DNA from: Udeniomyces pyricola
Lineage: Eukaryota > Basidiomycota > Tremellomycetes > Cystofilobasidiales > Mrakiaceae
NCBI GenBank assembly: GCA_039545295.1
Contig: BCIK01000007.1
Span: 813,835-877,834 of the forward strand
DNA length: 64,000 nucleotides
Direction of reading: 5' to 3'
Shown in pieces: positions 22,865-35,161 of this stretch. Below the pieces are notes generated by a model. That model was not told where the DNA came from, searched no databases, and saw only the letters and a program-made list of their open reading frames with translations. Position numbers and translations under genes: made by a program. Position 1 is the stretch's first letter, and each line of letters starts with the position of its first letter.

Positions 22865-25800
22865 ATGTCGTTTGCCAATATCCTCCGCGCGTATGGCTTT
22901 CAGTCGAGCGATGCTCCCAGCCAAGTCGCCACCGCACCTATCCTTCCCATCTCCCGACCGGATCAAGAGGCACTTTCTCAGCGCTCAACTTCGTCGTCTT
23001 CCTTGTCCAGTTCCGCCGGTGTGAGATCTCCAACCCTGTCGGACTCGTCTACGGCGTCCTATTCAACCTCATCCTCGGGCTCGATCGGAGCGGGTCCTCG
23101 TAAGCGCAAACGTCTGCCCAAGAAGCGACGGACTCAACCGCCCGAGCCTGCCTTCACGCGTTCGACGGTTGAGCCTTTTAACGAATTTGACCACGAGCAA
23201 CTCCGGAATCTTGCCAATACGTTTGAAAGCGCGTCTCGTGAGATGCTCTTTCGGCTTGTTGTAGCTTTAGTGGACAACCAGGTACGTCCATCATCGGACC
23301 TGGCGTGTCGGCACGCTGATTGCGACTGCGCATAGGAATAGTGTGCTGACCAACCATGCCGTATGTCTACGTCGATATGTCGCATGTAGGTCGAGCTTAG
23401 CAGAGAGGCTACAGAATGGGAAATTGACCTCACGACTTTACCGGATGACCTTGTTCAAGTTCTCGTCTGCATCGCCCTCTTGGGCCTGTCCGATGAGTTA
23501 TCCAGGCCCTCTCGTCCCCCTTTGGTCGACCCTACCCCGATCCCGATCACGCGTCGCTCGTCAACCCCCATCATCGCTCGAATCCCGAACCCCTTTCTTC
23601 CCCCTTCTGCCTCTCATGAAGTTCCAGTTGCTTCCTCAACTAGCCCCGGCTCCGCCGTATCAAGCGGTAGCGGGATCTCCACTACTCAAGCCGACACGTC
23701 CAACGCGCCTCGTCCGACGACCGGGGGATCTTCGCCTGCTCCACCTGCACCCAACGCGTCTCCGTCGACATCTCGTCCTACTCAAGCAACTCCTCCTCCA
23801 ACTGATAGAGCATCGACCGCACCAGGCGCGACCGCATCGTCACCTTTTAGTGCTGCGAACCCCACGTCGCGTCCGACCCGAGCGGGGCCTTCGACGTCGA
23901 GGGCCTTCCCATCGGTTCCTCAGCCTGCCTATCGTCCCGGCGAGATATCTCGAGTACTGACACTTCCCCACTACCCCTTAGTCAGCACTCATCCTCCCAA
24001 CTCCTTGCGTCTCTATACAATTCACAAAACACTTCCCACACCGCTCCCCCTATACCCGACGCGACGCCACGCCCAGGTTTTGAGCGAGCTTCCTAATCAT
24101 CGGCCGGAATGGTTCACGAGACGGCCCAAGCGTACCTCTATCAAGTGGCCTTCGCTTTCGCTTCTTCCGGCCGATGTTCTCCATACTATCGGTATATTTC
24201 TCGTTGAGCCTCCTTTTTACGACGTCCACCAAAATCTTCACCCGACAAGTCCACCTGAAGCACTCGTGCGACTGAGCTCAACGAGCAGATTCATGTACGA
24301 AGTGTTTAGAAAGGAAGTCTGGCGCTGCATCACTGTTCGAGGGGACTTTGAGTCGAGAGCGTTCCTGCGGTGGATCATCGACAGTCACAAGCAGGACTCT
24401 GAGGGGTCTATTGCACATCACATCCGGTTGGTCCACTGTTTGATCAGACCTTGAACTTAGCGTATGTGCGTCCGTTTGTGCTCATCGACAAACCTCTGTT
24501 CCGTTTCGTAGATACGTCGACGTCACCAGCTTCTGTGGCCTTCACGACAGGATCGTTCAGCCTCTCGCCGACGCACTCAAGATCATGACCTCGCTTCGTC
24601 ATGTTTGGTGGCACGCCCAGGCAACTCTTCCCTCGATCATCATCTCTGCCATATCCCTCCATGAGTCGACCCTCACTGGCCTTACTATCTGGCGTCACGC
24701 CCTCTCCAACGTCCACCTCTTCCCATCCACACTTCAGCTTCGCGAGGTCAACATCGTTGCCGCCTCTGAGCTGGATGAGCATTGCGAGGACATGGTCGAC
24801 CACGAGCTTCTGCCTCCCCTCATCAACGATCGCTTGCCGGGCGAAGACGCCATCACCCAAGCCGATCGCCATGCGGCCAGCCAGAACGAGATTTTCCAAG
24901 CCGACATGCGATCGTTGCGTACGTTTCTTGAGCGGAACGCTCGCACCCTTGAGAACATCACTCTCCAGGCATGCTTTGGTCACGATCTCAATTGGCCCTC
25001 GCTGGTCTTTGGTACTAGAAAAAAGCAAGCTCGCAAGGAGGGCGTCGCTATCTCGTCGCGGCTCAGCTTCCCAAACTTGCGTGTCATTAAGCTTCCGGCT
25101 GCTCGACTCAACACTCCTACCTTTTACCACATGCTTCGAACTTCCCCCGATATCGAAAGCCTGTGCATCCATCACCTTCTCTCCACTTTGCCGCCACCCG
25201 CTTCGCACGTTGATGCCCTCTCAACTGATTCGGCCTCTGACGACGATGCCACCTTCATCCATCATCATTCACAAGCACCTAGCTCTGTACTCCCATATCC
25301 CATCGCACCAGAGGGCACGCTCACCAAGCTCAAGATCTGTCACTACCGAGCCACGGCCGACCGCCCAGAGACACATGCTCCCGTCGAAGCCTCTTTCAAT
25401 TCTTTCCTTGCTGGAACTCACGGCCGACCACTGCTACAAGACCTCGAGATTGGTTCCATCACAGGCAAAGAGCTCATCAACCTTTTCCGCGACAACGACT
25501 TTAGCGAGCTCAAGTACCTTGATGTGTTCATCACGACCGAGGTGTCAAGACAGGTCCTTGTCTCCATTGTCAAGGGTGCGCCGAAGCTCACGACGCTTGT
25601 GCTGAACGCGAACGACTGGAAGTCGATCAGCGTAAGTCGAGGTTATGTTTCTCTTCCCTTTTTATCTTTTCCTTTTCTTTATGTTTTCGTCATTATCTTT
25701 TTTTCTTTCTCTATCTGGTGCCTTTCTCATGTGTACTTGCCGTGGCGATACACTCCCGAACCGCCTCGATGCTGATTTCGTTCGCTTCTCCTCCGTTACA

Positions 25801-26845
25801 GGTCACTTTCGGCTCTTGTATGGCTCGTCTCAAAAACCTCAAGAGCTTGACTTGCAATCATACTGTTGCTCGGTTAACCAAGACGCGTCCGGTTCCCATT
25901 ACCAGCGCGCTCGTCATGAACGGCTACTCGGTTTGGCCTTTTTTGTCACTTGTGCTCGCCTGTGGAACCCAATATTCATACGCGTCCTGACTAATGTGTT
26001 GATTCCTTTGCATATATAAAAAAACCATCTTCCTGTTCCCTGATCTGTCACCTATGTACAGTCTGATGAAATTTACGACAAGCTCGAGGATTATGCCGAT
26101 CGCAATACGGCTCGCTGGTCCCGCTGGTGGGAACAGCTTCTCTTCTCCCTCTGCTTCAACCTCAAATCATTCCAATGGGCCGCATCCGATGAACGTCAGT
26201 TAGATTACATGTTTCGCGTTTCAACTTTTTTTTCTTTTTCTTTTTCTTTTTTTTTTGACCTGCGCTCAGTGCTGATTGTATCATTGGGTTGTTCGCTCTT
26301 TATGCATCGCGTGTGCGTGGCTGGTGGAATCAGTGTGGCTCCGCTGGGATCTCAGCACGATGCCTCCCATCAAGTCTCAGGGAGATTTCATCGCGTGGGA
26401 TGTTTTGCCGTTTGCTGAAAAGACGCGCCGGGTGTCGATGGTCCCTCTCAAGCCGCGGATCGAGCTGGGACCTTGGGGTCATGTGGCGGACGAGAGTCCT
26501 CTCGGAGGGCTTGGCATGGGGTTGATGGCGGCTATGGGGGGTGGACCATTGCTTGAGTTACTTGGCATGGGTCTGGGTGTAGGTGGAGGAGGTGGGCATG
26601 GGCACGGTCCGGGCGCGCCGGGCGCTGGGGGGGGGACACGCGTTGAGGAGGATACGGGGGCGAGAAGGGGGGGNNNNNNNNNNNNNNNNNNNNNNNNNNN
26701 NNNNNNNNNNNNNNNNNNNNNNNNNNNNNNNNNNNNNNNNNNNNNNNNNNNNNNNNNNNNNNNNNNNNNGTGGGGGGCGAGAATCGATGTGGTACGGCTT
26801 TTCGGAAAGAGAAAAAAAGAGGGATCTCATCACGCTGTGAGATAA
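22865..26845 (+). CDS. F-box protein with Leu-rich C-terminal region (interrupted by assembly gap)
   Basis: Likely substrate adaptor of an SCF ubiquitin ligase. Exons: 22865-23281, 23390-24426, 24512-25631, 25802-25930, 26062-26194, then 26334 into a run of N at 26674-26769. About 1058 residues are readable before the gap. Residues 1-390 are Ser/Pro/Arg-rich with a basic patch (RKRKRLPKKRR) that could direct nuclear import. An F-box-like segment spans about 395-460 (SLLPADVLHTIGIFL, then SRFMYEVFRKEVWRCI). The following 500 residues have the irregular Leu-rich look of F-box LRR proteins (for example PNLRVIKLPAARL, LQDLEIGSI, LKYLDVFI). The last exon is Gly/Met-rich with HGHGPG. The donor at 25931 is non-optimal. 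The stop is 26840 or 26845 depending on the true gap length. No substrate can be inferred. Confidence 0.75.
26674..26769. other. Assembly gap (96 N) inside the F-box gene
   Basis: The run of N follows a Gly-coding, G-rich stretch (GGGG tracts on both sides). The gap is therefore probably an unresolved simple repeat in the last exon. The true length is unknown, so the reading frame after it cannot be fixed. Confidence 0.95.
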
Positions 26846-27200
26846 ACATAATTGAAAACCCATGCATACACCCAGGAGGAAGCCAGAAAAGAACCGTGAG
26901 AGAAAAGGGAAGATAGGAAAGACGACTGAGGATACGAGAGAGAGAGTGTGTGTGAGGTAGAATAAGCAAAGATGGGTGACGAAACAGGAAGAAGCCAAAA
27001 GGAACAGTACAAAACAGTAGGTTGATGAGAGGGAATCGAATGAAGGAATAACACAGGCCTAGGTGGTGATGAGGCTGTAGAAGAGCAATCAGAAAGAACA
27101 GCTGCATTGATATGAGAGACTGGCCGAGCGGAACGCAGCTAAGGGGAAAGCCTCGAGGAAACTGCACCTCGATGACGTTCGTAAGGTTCCTTCTCATCCA
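26846..27200. other. Convergent spacer
   Basis: This 355-base region lies between the F-box gene end (plus) and the GPI-protein gene end (minus). It is purine-rich on the plus strand. No gene is seen. Confidence 0.4.
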
Positions 27201-28747
27201 TCATAGCAACACTTGAATCATCCCCACGAGGACTCCTGCGAGGATGACAGAAGGAAGTCCAATCATGGGGTTCGTCGTCGACCTCTGACCCGCGCTTTGG
27301 GTACCTTCCATGGGCGATTGCGTGACGAAGGCACCTCCTGTGCTGCGGTAAGAGTAGAAGGCTTCAGTGCTGCGACTGTAAGTCTTTGGAAGGGACTCCT
27401 CGATGGATGTGGCCGTTGGGGTGGACGTTGAAGTCGGGGCTGTAGCGAGGGTCACGCTAGATGAAGAGGAGGCAGAGGTGATATTGTTGGTGATGTCGGC
27501 AAAGGAACCGAGGATGAGAGGAGTCGTACGGTAACCCGCTGCGTTGCAGGAGTTGACAAGTTCTGAACGCAGAAACACATAATGATTAACAAACAACCAG
27601 TAAAAAAAAAAAAAAAAAACCAAGCGAAAAAAAAAGAAAAGAAAGGAGATTAGTCTGGGTTCGGTGCTATGGCTTCGATTGATGACGGTTTCACACTCCG
27701 GTTGATCGGGCCGGGCCGGTCATATATAGACGTGATCGACCATTTTCGACTCCGTTTCTCAGGCTCTTGGACATGTGACGCACCATCGAGGCTGGACTGG
27801 AAGACCGAGGCGTCCCCCTCGTGAGTTTCAATTGAGCATGAGAAGCAGCTCGACCAAGCAGCCAGGGTTTCTGCGTTGCAACTGCAAGAGTCTGATGGAA
27901 GTTTAAGCAAAAAAAATATTCGGAAAGCCAAAGTCGATGCCGTCAGTTGAACATCTAATAGGCAGAAGGTGTTATGATATGTATATCTGTAGCGTCGAAA
28001 TGCGTTCTTGCATACACAATCTTGTGATATCATAATCGCGCTCGCCGGAAGTCTACTTTCCGGTGAAGGTTCTCTCTTTTTCTTCTCTTCTTTTTTTCTT
28101 CTTCTCCCAGCCGTGACGAACAACCGATGATCGTCGATCTCTACTGTATCATCCCTTGGCTCTAGAACAGTCGGATTCGGCAACTTACCGATATTGTTTG
28201 CGCTGCCTTGTTGACCGTCCGTGTTTGTGCACGTCGTCGTCAGGGCCAAAGCGTGTTCACACGAGCCGCATCCTACGAATTTGGTCTACGGACCGATCAA
28301 TGAAAGGGAGGAGATGCATGGAGAACATAAAAAAAAGGGGGTGGAGGATTGGAGGGTTCCGATAGTACGTAATCGAAACAGGGCAAAGAAGAGATGTGAA
28401 GTCGACGGACGTTAGTTTACGCGTGCCCCTTTGTGCGACTACACTGATTTGTTGCTTTATTTTTTTGTTGGTTTAGTTTGATTTTGTGTGCGAGCCAACG
28501 CAAGCCGGCCGGACGCGGGAGCGCGCGGATGCTTTGTACGCTACGAGGTGCTCGGGTACGAACTCACCGGATCAATTTCTGAGGGAATGCCTCGAGCGAT
28601 CAAAACCGGAGTTTCTTGGAGGGAAACTTGACGAAGAGGTGCTCGCAGAGACGCTGGGGCACCTTGGGCGAGGACAAGCGTTGGGCCAAAGGCGAGGAGG
28701 CCGAGAAACAGGGCACGGACTGAGACGGGGGAAATTGAGGAGTGCAT
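27201..28747 (-). CDS. Cys-rich, probably GPI-anchored cell-surface protein
   Basis: Predicted secreted protein of 248 residues. Exons (minus): 28747-28568, 28285-28189, 27891-27784, 27562-27201. An N-terminal signal peptide (VRALFLGLLAFGPTLVLAQG) is followed by a domain with about eight Cys in fungal surface-protein spacing: GCGSCEH, TTTC, SCSCNAET, WSSCFSCS and VNSCNAAGY. A Ser/Thr-rich linker (SASSSSSVTLATAPTSTSTP) leads to a hydrophobic C terminus (GLPSVILAGVLVGMIQVLL) preceded by small residues, as expected for GPI attachment. The third exon is supported by phase at both ends and by two of the Cys pairs. All three introns are long for this region (282, 297 and 221 bases). It could be a wall protein, adhesin or host-interaction protein; nothing in the sequence decides. 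Confidence 0.75.
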
Positions 28748-30063
28748 GATGAGAATGAAGCGGTCGATAGTTGATGTGGGGAAGGAAGGAAATGAGCGTG
28801 GGTTTGTTTATGAAGAAGGAAAGCGAGTGTGGGACGCGATGTGTGCTGTGTGGGTGTTGAAAGAGTGTGGTCTGGGTCAAAGGGCAGAAAGGCAGAACAG
28901 GGCTAGAGAGTCGAGGCAAACGCGAGAAGGAGGGCAAGGAAGAAGACAAGTTGGATGGGAGTAGAAAAGGTGAGGGCAAATCTACAAAGGTAACAAATGA
29001 GCGATGGATCGACCGAAGGTGGAAGGGAAAATCAGGGCAACAAAGCGCGATCGACCGAAAAGCACACGCGAAAACGTCGGAACCGAAACGACTGGTGCGT
29101 GGGGATCGGAGCGGAAGGTGAATGGGATTGAGGTCTAGAAAGAGCGTAGGATATAGGATGGCCTATTGTTTATCGGCTTGAGAGACGCGTGTCAGGAGCG
29201 ATAGATGGGAAGGGCGAAGGGATGATGGATAGAGAAAAAAAAAAAACGCTCAGGGGACTCTAGTATTGGGCGACGTCCTGTTGATAGCCAAGCGTGTGAC
29301 AGCGGACAATATGCAAGGGGCCAAGAAAGGCTGGCAGAGCAAGACTTAACGAGCATCCTCGGCTCTTGCTTTGTCAATCGACGTTGGAACATATGTTGAC
29401 CAAGGCTTATCAACTACAGACAGCTCGTCCCGCTATAACATCAACAACTCAGATCATGTGGTATGAGCAGGAAGGTGGTCGTGGTTGATTGAGGTCGTAT
29501 ACGTAATCGCCGCGTCATGACTTACGTCCACCCAAGTTGCAACAGCAGGCAGCTCAACGTATTTGTGTCTTGAGTTCGTACAGTCGCGCCAAGCCCCCAT
29601 CTTGACAGCTTGTCGTCGTATCCTGGCAGAAATCCCTCGCTTGGCTCAAGCTAGGCATTGCTTTATACGCACGCACTCAATTTTTCACATCGAGACGAAC
29701 GCGTCAGGCCAGGCATTGCGAAGGATAGTAAAAAGCGATAAAACCATGATCGCGACTGATAAATGTTCAGGATAGCGATCACGCCTAGAAGGATTCTTTC
29801 GGAACTGTCTTCTCATCCAATATGTCTGGGCCTCTGACGTCTTCCAGTCGAATCAAAATACGGCATACAGCGTACTTACATCAATGTCCGAAGCTCAGCA
29901 GATCTAGATGCCGTTCAAGCGCCCAAGTCCGTAACCGATTCTTGAATCGGGCTTCGCCGTCAGGACCGTTTCCCTTCCCGATTCACCGAGCATCCACCTC
30001 ATACACATAGATTGTGACTGGCCCTTCTGACAATCTTCCCCGACCAGTCATCAACGCTCAGCG
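28748..30063. other. Long intergenic region between divergent genes
   Basis: About 1.3 kb separates the GPI-protein start (minus) and the FYVE/RING gene (plus). An A-rich run is at about 29235-29246. The open frames are short and unsupported. It presumably holds both promoters. Confidence 0.4.
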
Positions 30064-32078
30064 ATGCCACTACCGCTTCTCTCGGGCATCCCACCTCTCA
30101 CTCCATCCGAAACATGTCGAGCATGTTCCAAAAAGATTTCTAGTCGCCTCTTTTCTACCAAACCCGAGGCTAGATCGTGCTACCACTGCGGTTATTCGTT
30201 TTGCGCGGTTCGTCCTCGTGCTTCTCCAGCTTGTCCCTTGTACGCTTGCATGCCCGTTCGGGACCGATCTTACAGTGTTCTTACGACTCAATATCTTGAC
30301 ACTGCGTCTTCGGTCATTCTCTCACCTCGTGGTCCTCAGGATCACTGCTCACATTCGGCCGTTCGACCGAGGGTCGCGTCAGACCCAGGAATGTTGGGTG
30401 GCCTGATCGAAGCTTCGGTCTGCTCGTATTGCATTGGTTTCCTCCAAGTGACGGCCTCTGACGAGTCCCAGCTTCACTGCTTATCGATCAAGGAACTGAA
30501 GCGGTATCTGTCCGCCTACGGCATCGCTATACCGTGCGTGGTAAACGAAGGCTATCTGCGACGCGAGACACGTGTCGCCTCGTCACGGTGTAACCCTCCA
30601 TTGGCTGACTCGCTTTTTCTTTCTCATCGCTCTCTGATCCGCAGGCTAGGCGTTAACGAGAAGCAGCAGCTGGAGACCATCATTCTCCGATCACGGATGA
30701 ACGGATCTCTTCCGGACAAGGCTGAGGTCCGTGCTTTAAAGTCATGCTATGATGTCCCTGCTGTGGTCTCAGATCTCAAGTGGCTCATCTGGTTGTCTAC
30801 AACCTTTCATGCAACCAGACGTACTATAGGAAACACTCTGTTCCAGTCGCCCCACCAATTCCTCCTTCGTCATCTGGCAGTTCGACATCCCGCTTCCTCG
30901 ACAATCTCTTCAGCCCCATCACCTCGTCTGATTCATTGCCTCCAACGTCGAGTTCAACCGAGCGCTCATCTGCGACCAATGCTGCTCAGGCATCCCCTCC
31001 TCAGGCATCTCAATCTGGCAGATTCGTACCGCCATATCGCGAATCGCACTCCTCACGACCCACACCGGTTTCGGCTTCTCAACCTCGACCTCCTTCATCT
31101 GCTCCCAACCGTCCGCCGCCTAACACACGACCTTCACCGCCAACGCCACCTTCGAGAGTTCCACCACATTCCGCGTCACGCCCACCGCCCCCGCCTTCTA
31201 CCACGCGTACAGCCGCGCCTGCACCGCTGTCGACCCCTTTGACTCGCCCTCCAACCCTGCTCGAGCTACATCGCAACCCAGAGATCATTCCCGACCTCCC
31301 GGTTAAGACACTCAAAGCGATTCTGTACGAATCGCACGTTCGATCCGATAATCTGCTTGAAAAGTCAGAGCTCGTCGCGAGAGTCGACGTCCTAGTGGCC
31401 GATGAGGGACGAAGGGTCAGGATCCAAGAGGAAGAGGAGGAGAAGGAAAGAAAGCGGGAAGCACGAGCGTTAGACCACAAGAAGAAGGAAGAGAGGAAGC
31501 GAGCGGACAAAATTCTTGCAAGTCGGATGAAACAGGCTAACCTCTCTGGAGAGGGAACCTCCCGGAATATATCAGATTACTCATCTGACCGTGAGGGGAC
31601 GGACGGAAGCGACGACGACGAGGCCACGCTAGAGGAACGTAGAGTTGAAGTTGAACGAACGGGGCTCTGTATCATCTGCAGTGATTCGGATGCCATTTTG
31701 GCTTCGGTCGATTGCGGTCATTTGGCTACGTGCCAACCCTGCTCGTGAGTGGTCACAATACTATAGAGAGAGAGGAAGGTCAGATCAGATATTGGACTCG
31801 AATCCTGATCTTGCTCGTTGTTTTCCGTTTTTCGTTCGTTTCCCTTGTTCGGGTGGTGATGTGCAGGGAGCTGGTGATGAGGACTTCACGACAGTGTCCT
31901 CTCTGTCGGTAAGTTGACGCCTTTGACTCCTCACGGTTCGACTTTGAACTGCACTCATGCATAGTCGATGACTGACCGACGCATACCATGTAACAACATG
32001 ACGCTCGACGATCTTTGATTTGGCCTTGATAGCACCCCAATCCGGCCTGCCGGACTCCTGCGGATTTTTAAGACGTGA
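30064..32078 (+). CDS. FYVE-like / SAP-like / RING E3 ubiquitin ligase (CARP/rififylin-like)
   Basis: Predicted E3 ubiquitin ligase of 477 residues. Exons: 30064-30207, 30340-30533, 30645-30726, 30819-31744, 31867-31908, 32033-32078. The N terminus is a FYVE-like zinc finger with Cys at 18/21, 39/42, 47/51 and 76/79. It lacks the WxxD and RRHHCR motifs needed for PI3P binding. A SAP-like element follows (LSIKELKRYLSAYGI), then a Pro/Ser-rich linker, a second SAP-like helix pair (LPVKTLKAILYESHV), a basic/acidic coiled coil, and a C-terminal C3HC4 RING at residues 424-462 (CIICSDSDA, CGHLATC, CPLC). That order matches animal CARP1/CARP2 proteins, which act on endosomal and signalling substrates. 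Substrates here are unknown. Confidence 0.85.
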
Positions 32079-32697
32079 TGGGTCGGGATGGGTGGGAGAG
32101 TTGGATGATGCATGCTTGTCTTTGTATCGTCGATGATGTTGCTGCATACATATTTCAGAGAGAGAGAGAGATATCTTGGGGGCATATTTGCTATGATGAT
32201 GAGTGCGAGGATGACAGGCCAGATCAGATGGTAAGCGATGCGCGGCCGGCGGATAACATCGATGGAGTTCCCATACGATACTTTCCACCATCCCCGGTTA
32301 TTTGAGAAACGCCGAGACCGGAGCCATCACGCATCATGCGCCAACGCGCGTTGCGTTGGCTTGGCTGTATTACGTCGTCCCCGCAGGTCCCCGAAAAAAG
32401 AGTCAACCGGAATCCACCAGCTGCTGCTGCCCTACCCAACAATCTTTTATCTGTCACGTTCACCTCTCTGACTTCTTCTTCGCACCCTTTGGCACTTTGC
32501 GCTCGTCTTCCATCGAGCCCTCCTGCTCTAAACCGTTCGCATCCAACTATCGGCCATGTTTGAACTCGCCTCGCTCTTCAAACCCCGCGAGCGAGTCCTC
32601 TGTTTCTCTTTCGCGTCTAGGCGTATTGGCCGGAATTCCAAGCTGATACCGTCCTATGGTTTTTAACCCGGACCCTTCTTCCAACCATCTGTTCACC
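32079..32697. other. Intergenic region
   Basis: This holds the 3' end of the RING gene and the promoter of the thioesterase-like gene. A frame from an ATG at 32555 (MFELASLFKPRE) is open for about 35 codons, but it does not splice sensibly to the next gene, so it is not called. Confidence 0.4.
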
Positions 32698-34305
32698 ATG
32701 GCCTGGCTCCTGTCTGTTATATGGTATACTTTCGCGTTCATCCGTTCCTTTTGCTGTCTCCAGGCTCTTCGCAAGCTCCGACTCGTCCTCCCTTCTCCCC
32801 TTCATCCCGCGTTGGCTCAAAGCTCTCGCTTTCATCCTCCTCATCATCAACGGTCGCTCTTGGCCAGGAGCATGGCATCTCAAGGTCTGGTGGCCAGCGC
32901 TCAAGAGTCACTTCCTCGCACGCATCAGGGGTCCAATAACGCACCTCCGAAAGCTGCCCAGTCGAGGCGCGGATCCATTCACGTTGATCAGTAAGAAGAC
33001 GTTTTGGGCGGGTCCCGACGATTGCGATTGGTTAGTTCCAAACTTTACTCAGACTAGAAGTCGACTTTGGACGTAGATAGACTTGGGGTCATGCGATCAA
33101 GTCGGAAATACAACGAGCGTTCTAGACCCCGAGGATGGAAAGGCCCTAGACCGAGTAGGACAGAAACCTGATGATTTATCTTGGGTCTTGATCCTCTTGA
33201 TCCGGCTTTCGTGATTAGGAACGGACACTTGTCAAACTCTTGTTACGCCAGTCAGTCCCGATCTCTTTCTGTATGCTGTGTGATCCCTCCAGCGTTGGCT
33301 GTGGACTTACATCCGAATTCTTTCTCGATCGGCTGTTAAACAGAGAACTTGGACGCTTCTAGGATGCTCGCTTGCGTGGAAATGTGCAGCCCGCTGTTTG
33401 TCGCTGGTGGATGGATGGCGCTCGGAGGTTCGTGCAGAGAAACAAAGAAAAACCTACCGACTCGACCTCTGGATCAAGCCCGACGTCCACGTTATCTCGC
33501 TCACACCCAGATTCTGTCCTTTCACTATGTCTGCAGCTTCCAGTTACTCGTTTGTCAAGGAGATCCCTGCGCTTGCTACCTACGACATCGAGATCACCAT
33601 TGGAGGATTCGACTCCAAGTGGGTGTATCTCGTCGGAACGTTTGTGATCCCTCCCAAGGCTAAGCAGGGAGCTTCCTCAACTAAGGGTGGTCTCGGCAAG
33701 GTGACCATCGTGCCGACCGACGTCTCGGCACTCCTGAGCGACGCGACGATCAAACCGGCTGGCACGCCTTCTTCCGCTTCGGGCGCCGCGACCCCACCGA
33801 CGGGGAAGAAGAGTACCGTCAGAGCCGATGGATCAACCGTCATGTGTATCTCAGTCTCGACCTATGTCAGTTGGCGGTTTTTTTTTTTTTTTTTTTTTTT
33901 TTTTCGTTTCAGACGACTTGTAGGACCGTAAAACTTGGATTCCCTCGCTCCCGCTCACTGAATTGTCTTTTCATCTGCTGACTTGGTACCTTTGCACCGT
34001 CAACCCTTCCCCCTCCTCTCCAGTGCTTCAAACTCGGTCGATTGACTCTCCCACCTGCCGTTGTTCTTTCCTGGTGTGGTTTCGGCCAAGCTTCCAATTG
34101 GGACCGATTCGAACGGTTGCACGCCCAAGGCCCGAAAGCCATGCGGGATTGGCTCAAGGAAGGATGGAAGTCGGATCCAGACGCCTTGACGTTTGAGGCC
34201 CAAGGAAAGGCGTTGGGAAAGAAGGGGGAAGAGATGAGGTTGAGGTTGGGCGAGTTTGGAGAGGTTTCAGAGACGACGACGACGACGACGACCGCGACGG
34301 CCTGA
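32698..34305 (+). CDS. THEM6-like hot-dog-fold thioesterase homologue
   Basis: Predicted membrane-attached member of the acyl-CoA thioesterase-like (4HBT) superfamily, 339 residues. Exons: 32698-32723, 32764-33030, 33219-33250, 33344-33427, 33537-33865, 34024-34305. The first 26-base exon joins the next to give MAWLLSVIW, then a hydrophobic segment (ALAFILLIINGRSWPGAW). The family core is visible: PDDCDWNGHLSNSCYAKNLD (animal THEM6 has a related DLLLHMNNARYLRE), then SYSFVKEIPAL, FDSKWVYLVG and CFKLGRLTLPP. The catalytic residues of THEM6 proteins are poorly defined, so activity is not assured. The C terminus is Lys/Glu-rich and ends in a poly-Thr run encoded by ACG repeats. Intron 5 contains 27 consecutive T. 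Confidence 0.85.
33878..33904 (+). repeat. Poly-T tract (27) in intron 5 of the THEM6-like gene
   Basis: An uninterrupted T run lies just after the donor region. Length may be imprecise in the assembly. Confidence 0.8.
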
Positions 34306-34969
34306 TAGGTGACGTTGATGTTTTTCGGAGGCCGGAGGACCGACTATGAGGGGGCCGGAGGAGGAAGGAGGGGACAGGAGGGGGGAGGGGGGGAGGGGAC
34401 CGGGGAGAGGAGAAATTCAGATCGGGCAGGGTCGATTAAGGGGGATTGTTGAGAATTTTTTTTAGAATTTTTTAATCTAATTAGATATATAGATGGGTTA
34501 TCGAGCTTACGTTGACCAAGGTGATCTTAACGGACCCTGTGGATGTCGACCTATCAAACACGTAATCATGTAAGCCATCTACGGGACTCGTAGCTTGAAA
34601 ACAAACAAAAGTAGTCACTTACCACTCACTCTCGACGTTCGTTCATCCATGCCATACCGAGATGAAACGAGAAACGTGACTCGATATTGTCAGGCCTGGG
34701 GAGAAAGCGGCCATATTTGAGCGCTGGCCGACCCAAATCAAGGGATTAGACGGAGCAGCTTGCTTGCTTCATTTATATATATGGATATATATTGAGTCAA
34801 ACCAAGTACGTTGTGATGACTCGACATGTCATCATGTTGGTTGGTTGGACGGACGTCCCCAAAGCGCGTACGGTACGGCACGGATCGAATTGAAAAAAAA
34901 AAAAAAAGAAAAAAGAAGAAGAAAAAAACGTAGGAGGGAGAGAAAAGAGAAGGACGACAGAAACGGCGA

Positions 34970-35004
34970 AAGAAAGAGAGAGAAAGAGAGAGAGAGAGAG
35001 AGAG
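34970..35004. repeat. (AG)n microsatellite
   Basis: Alternating A and G with a few interruptions, directly read in the sequence. Confidence 0.8.
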
Positions 35005-35140
35005 CCATGGAGATTATCTGGGAACCCGGCGAGAAGGAGAAAAGATTTCCAAACACGGAAGAAGAAAGATAGAAGAAGAAGAAGAAGAAGGGAAACAAGA
35101 TGAGGATCAGAGAATGGAGGACCGATTTTAAACTGAAGGT

Positions 35141-35161
35141 ATGTGTGTGTGTGTGTGTGTG
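35141..35161. repeat. (GT)n microsatellite
   Basis: About ten GT units in a row. Confidence 0.85.

Noticed and set aside
24601..25605. A 334-codon frame overlapping the F-box gene
   Set aside because: It is a shifted frame of exon 3; the Leu-rich protein in the other frame continues through both neighbouring splice junctions.
27650..28249. A continuous 199-codon minus-strand frame through the GPI-protein gene
   Set aside because: It reads through two introns; splicing by GT-AG signals gives the Cys pattern and phases expected, with the middle exon recovered.
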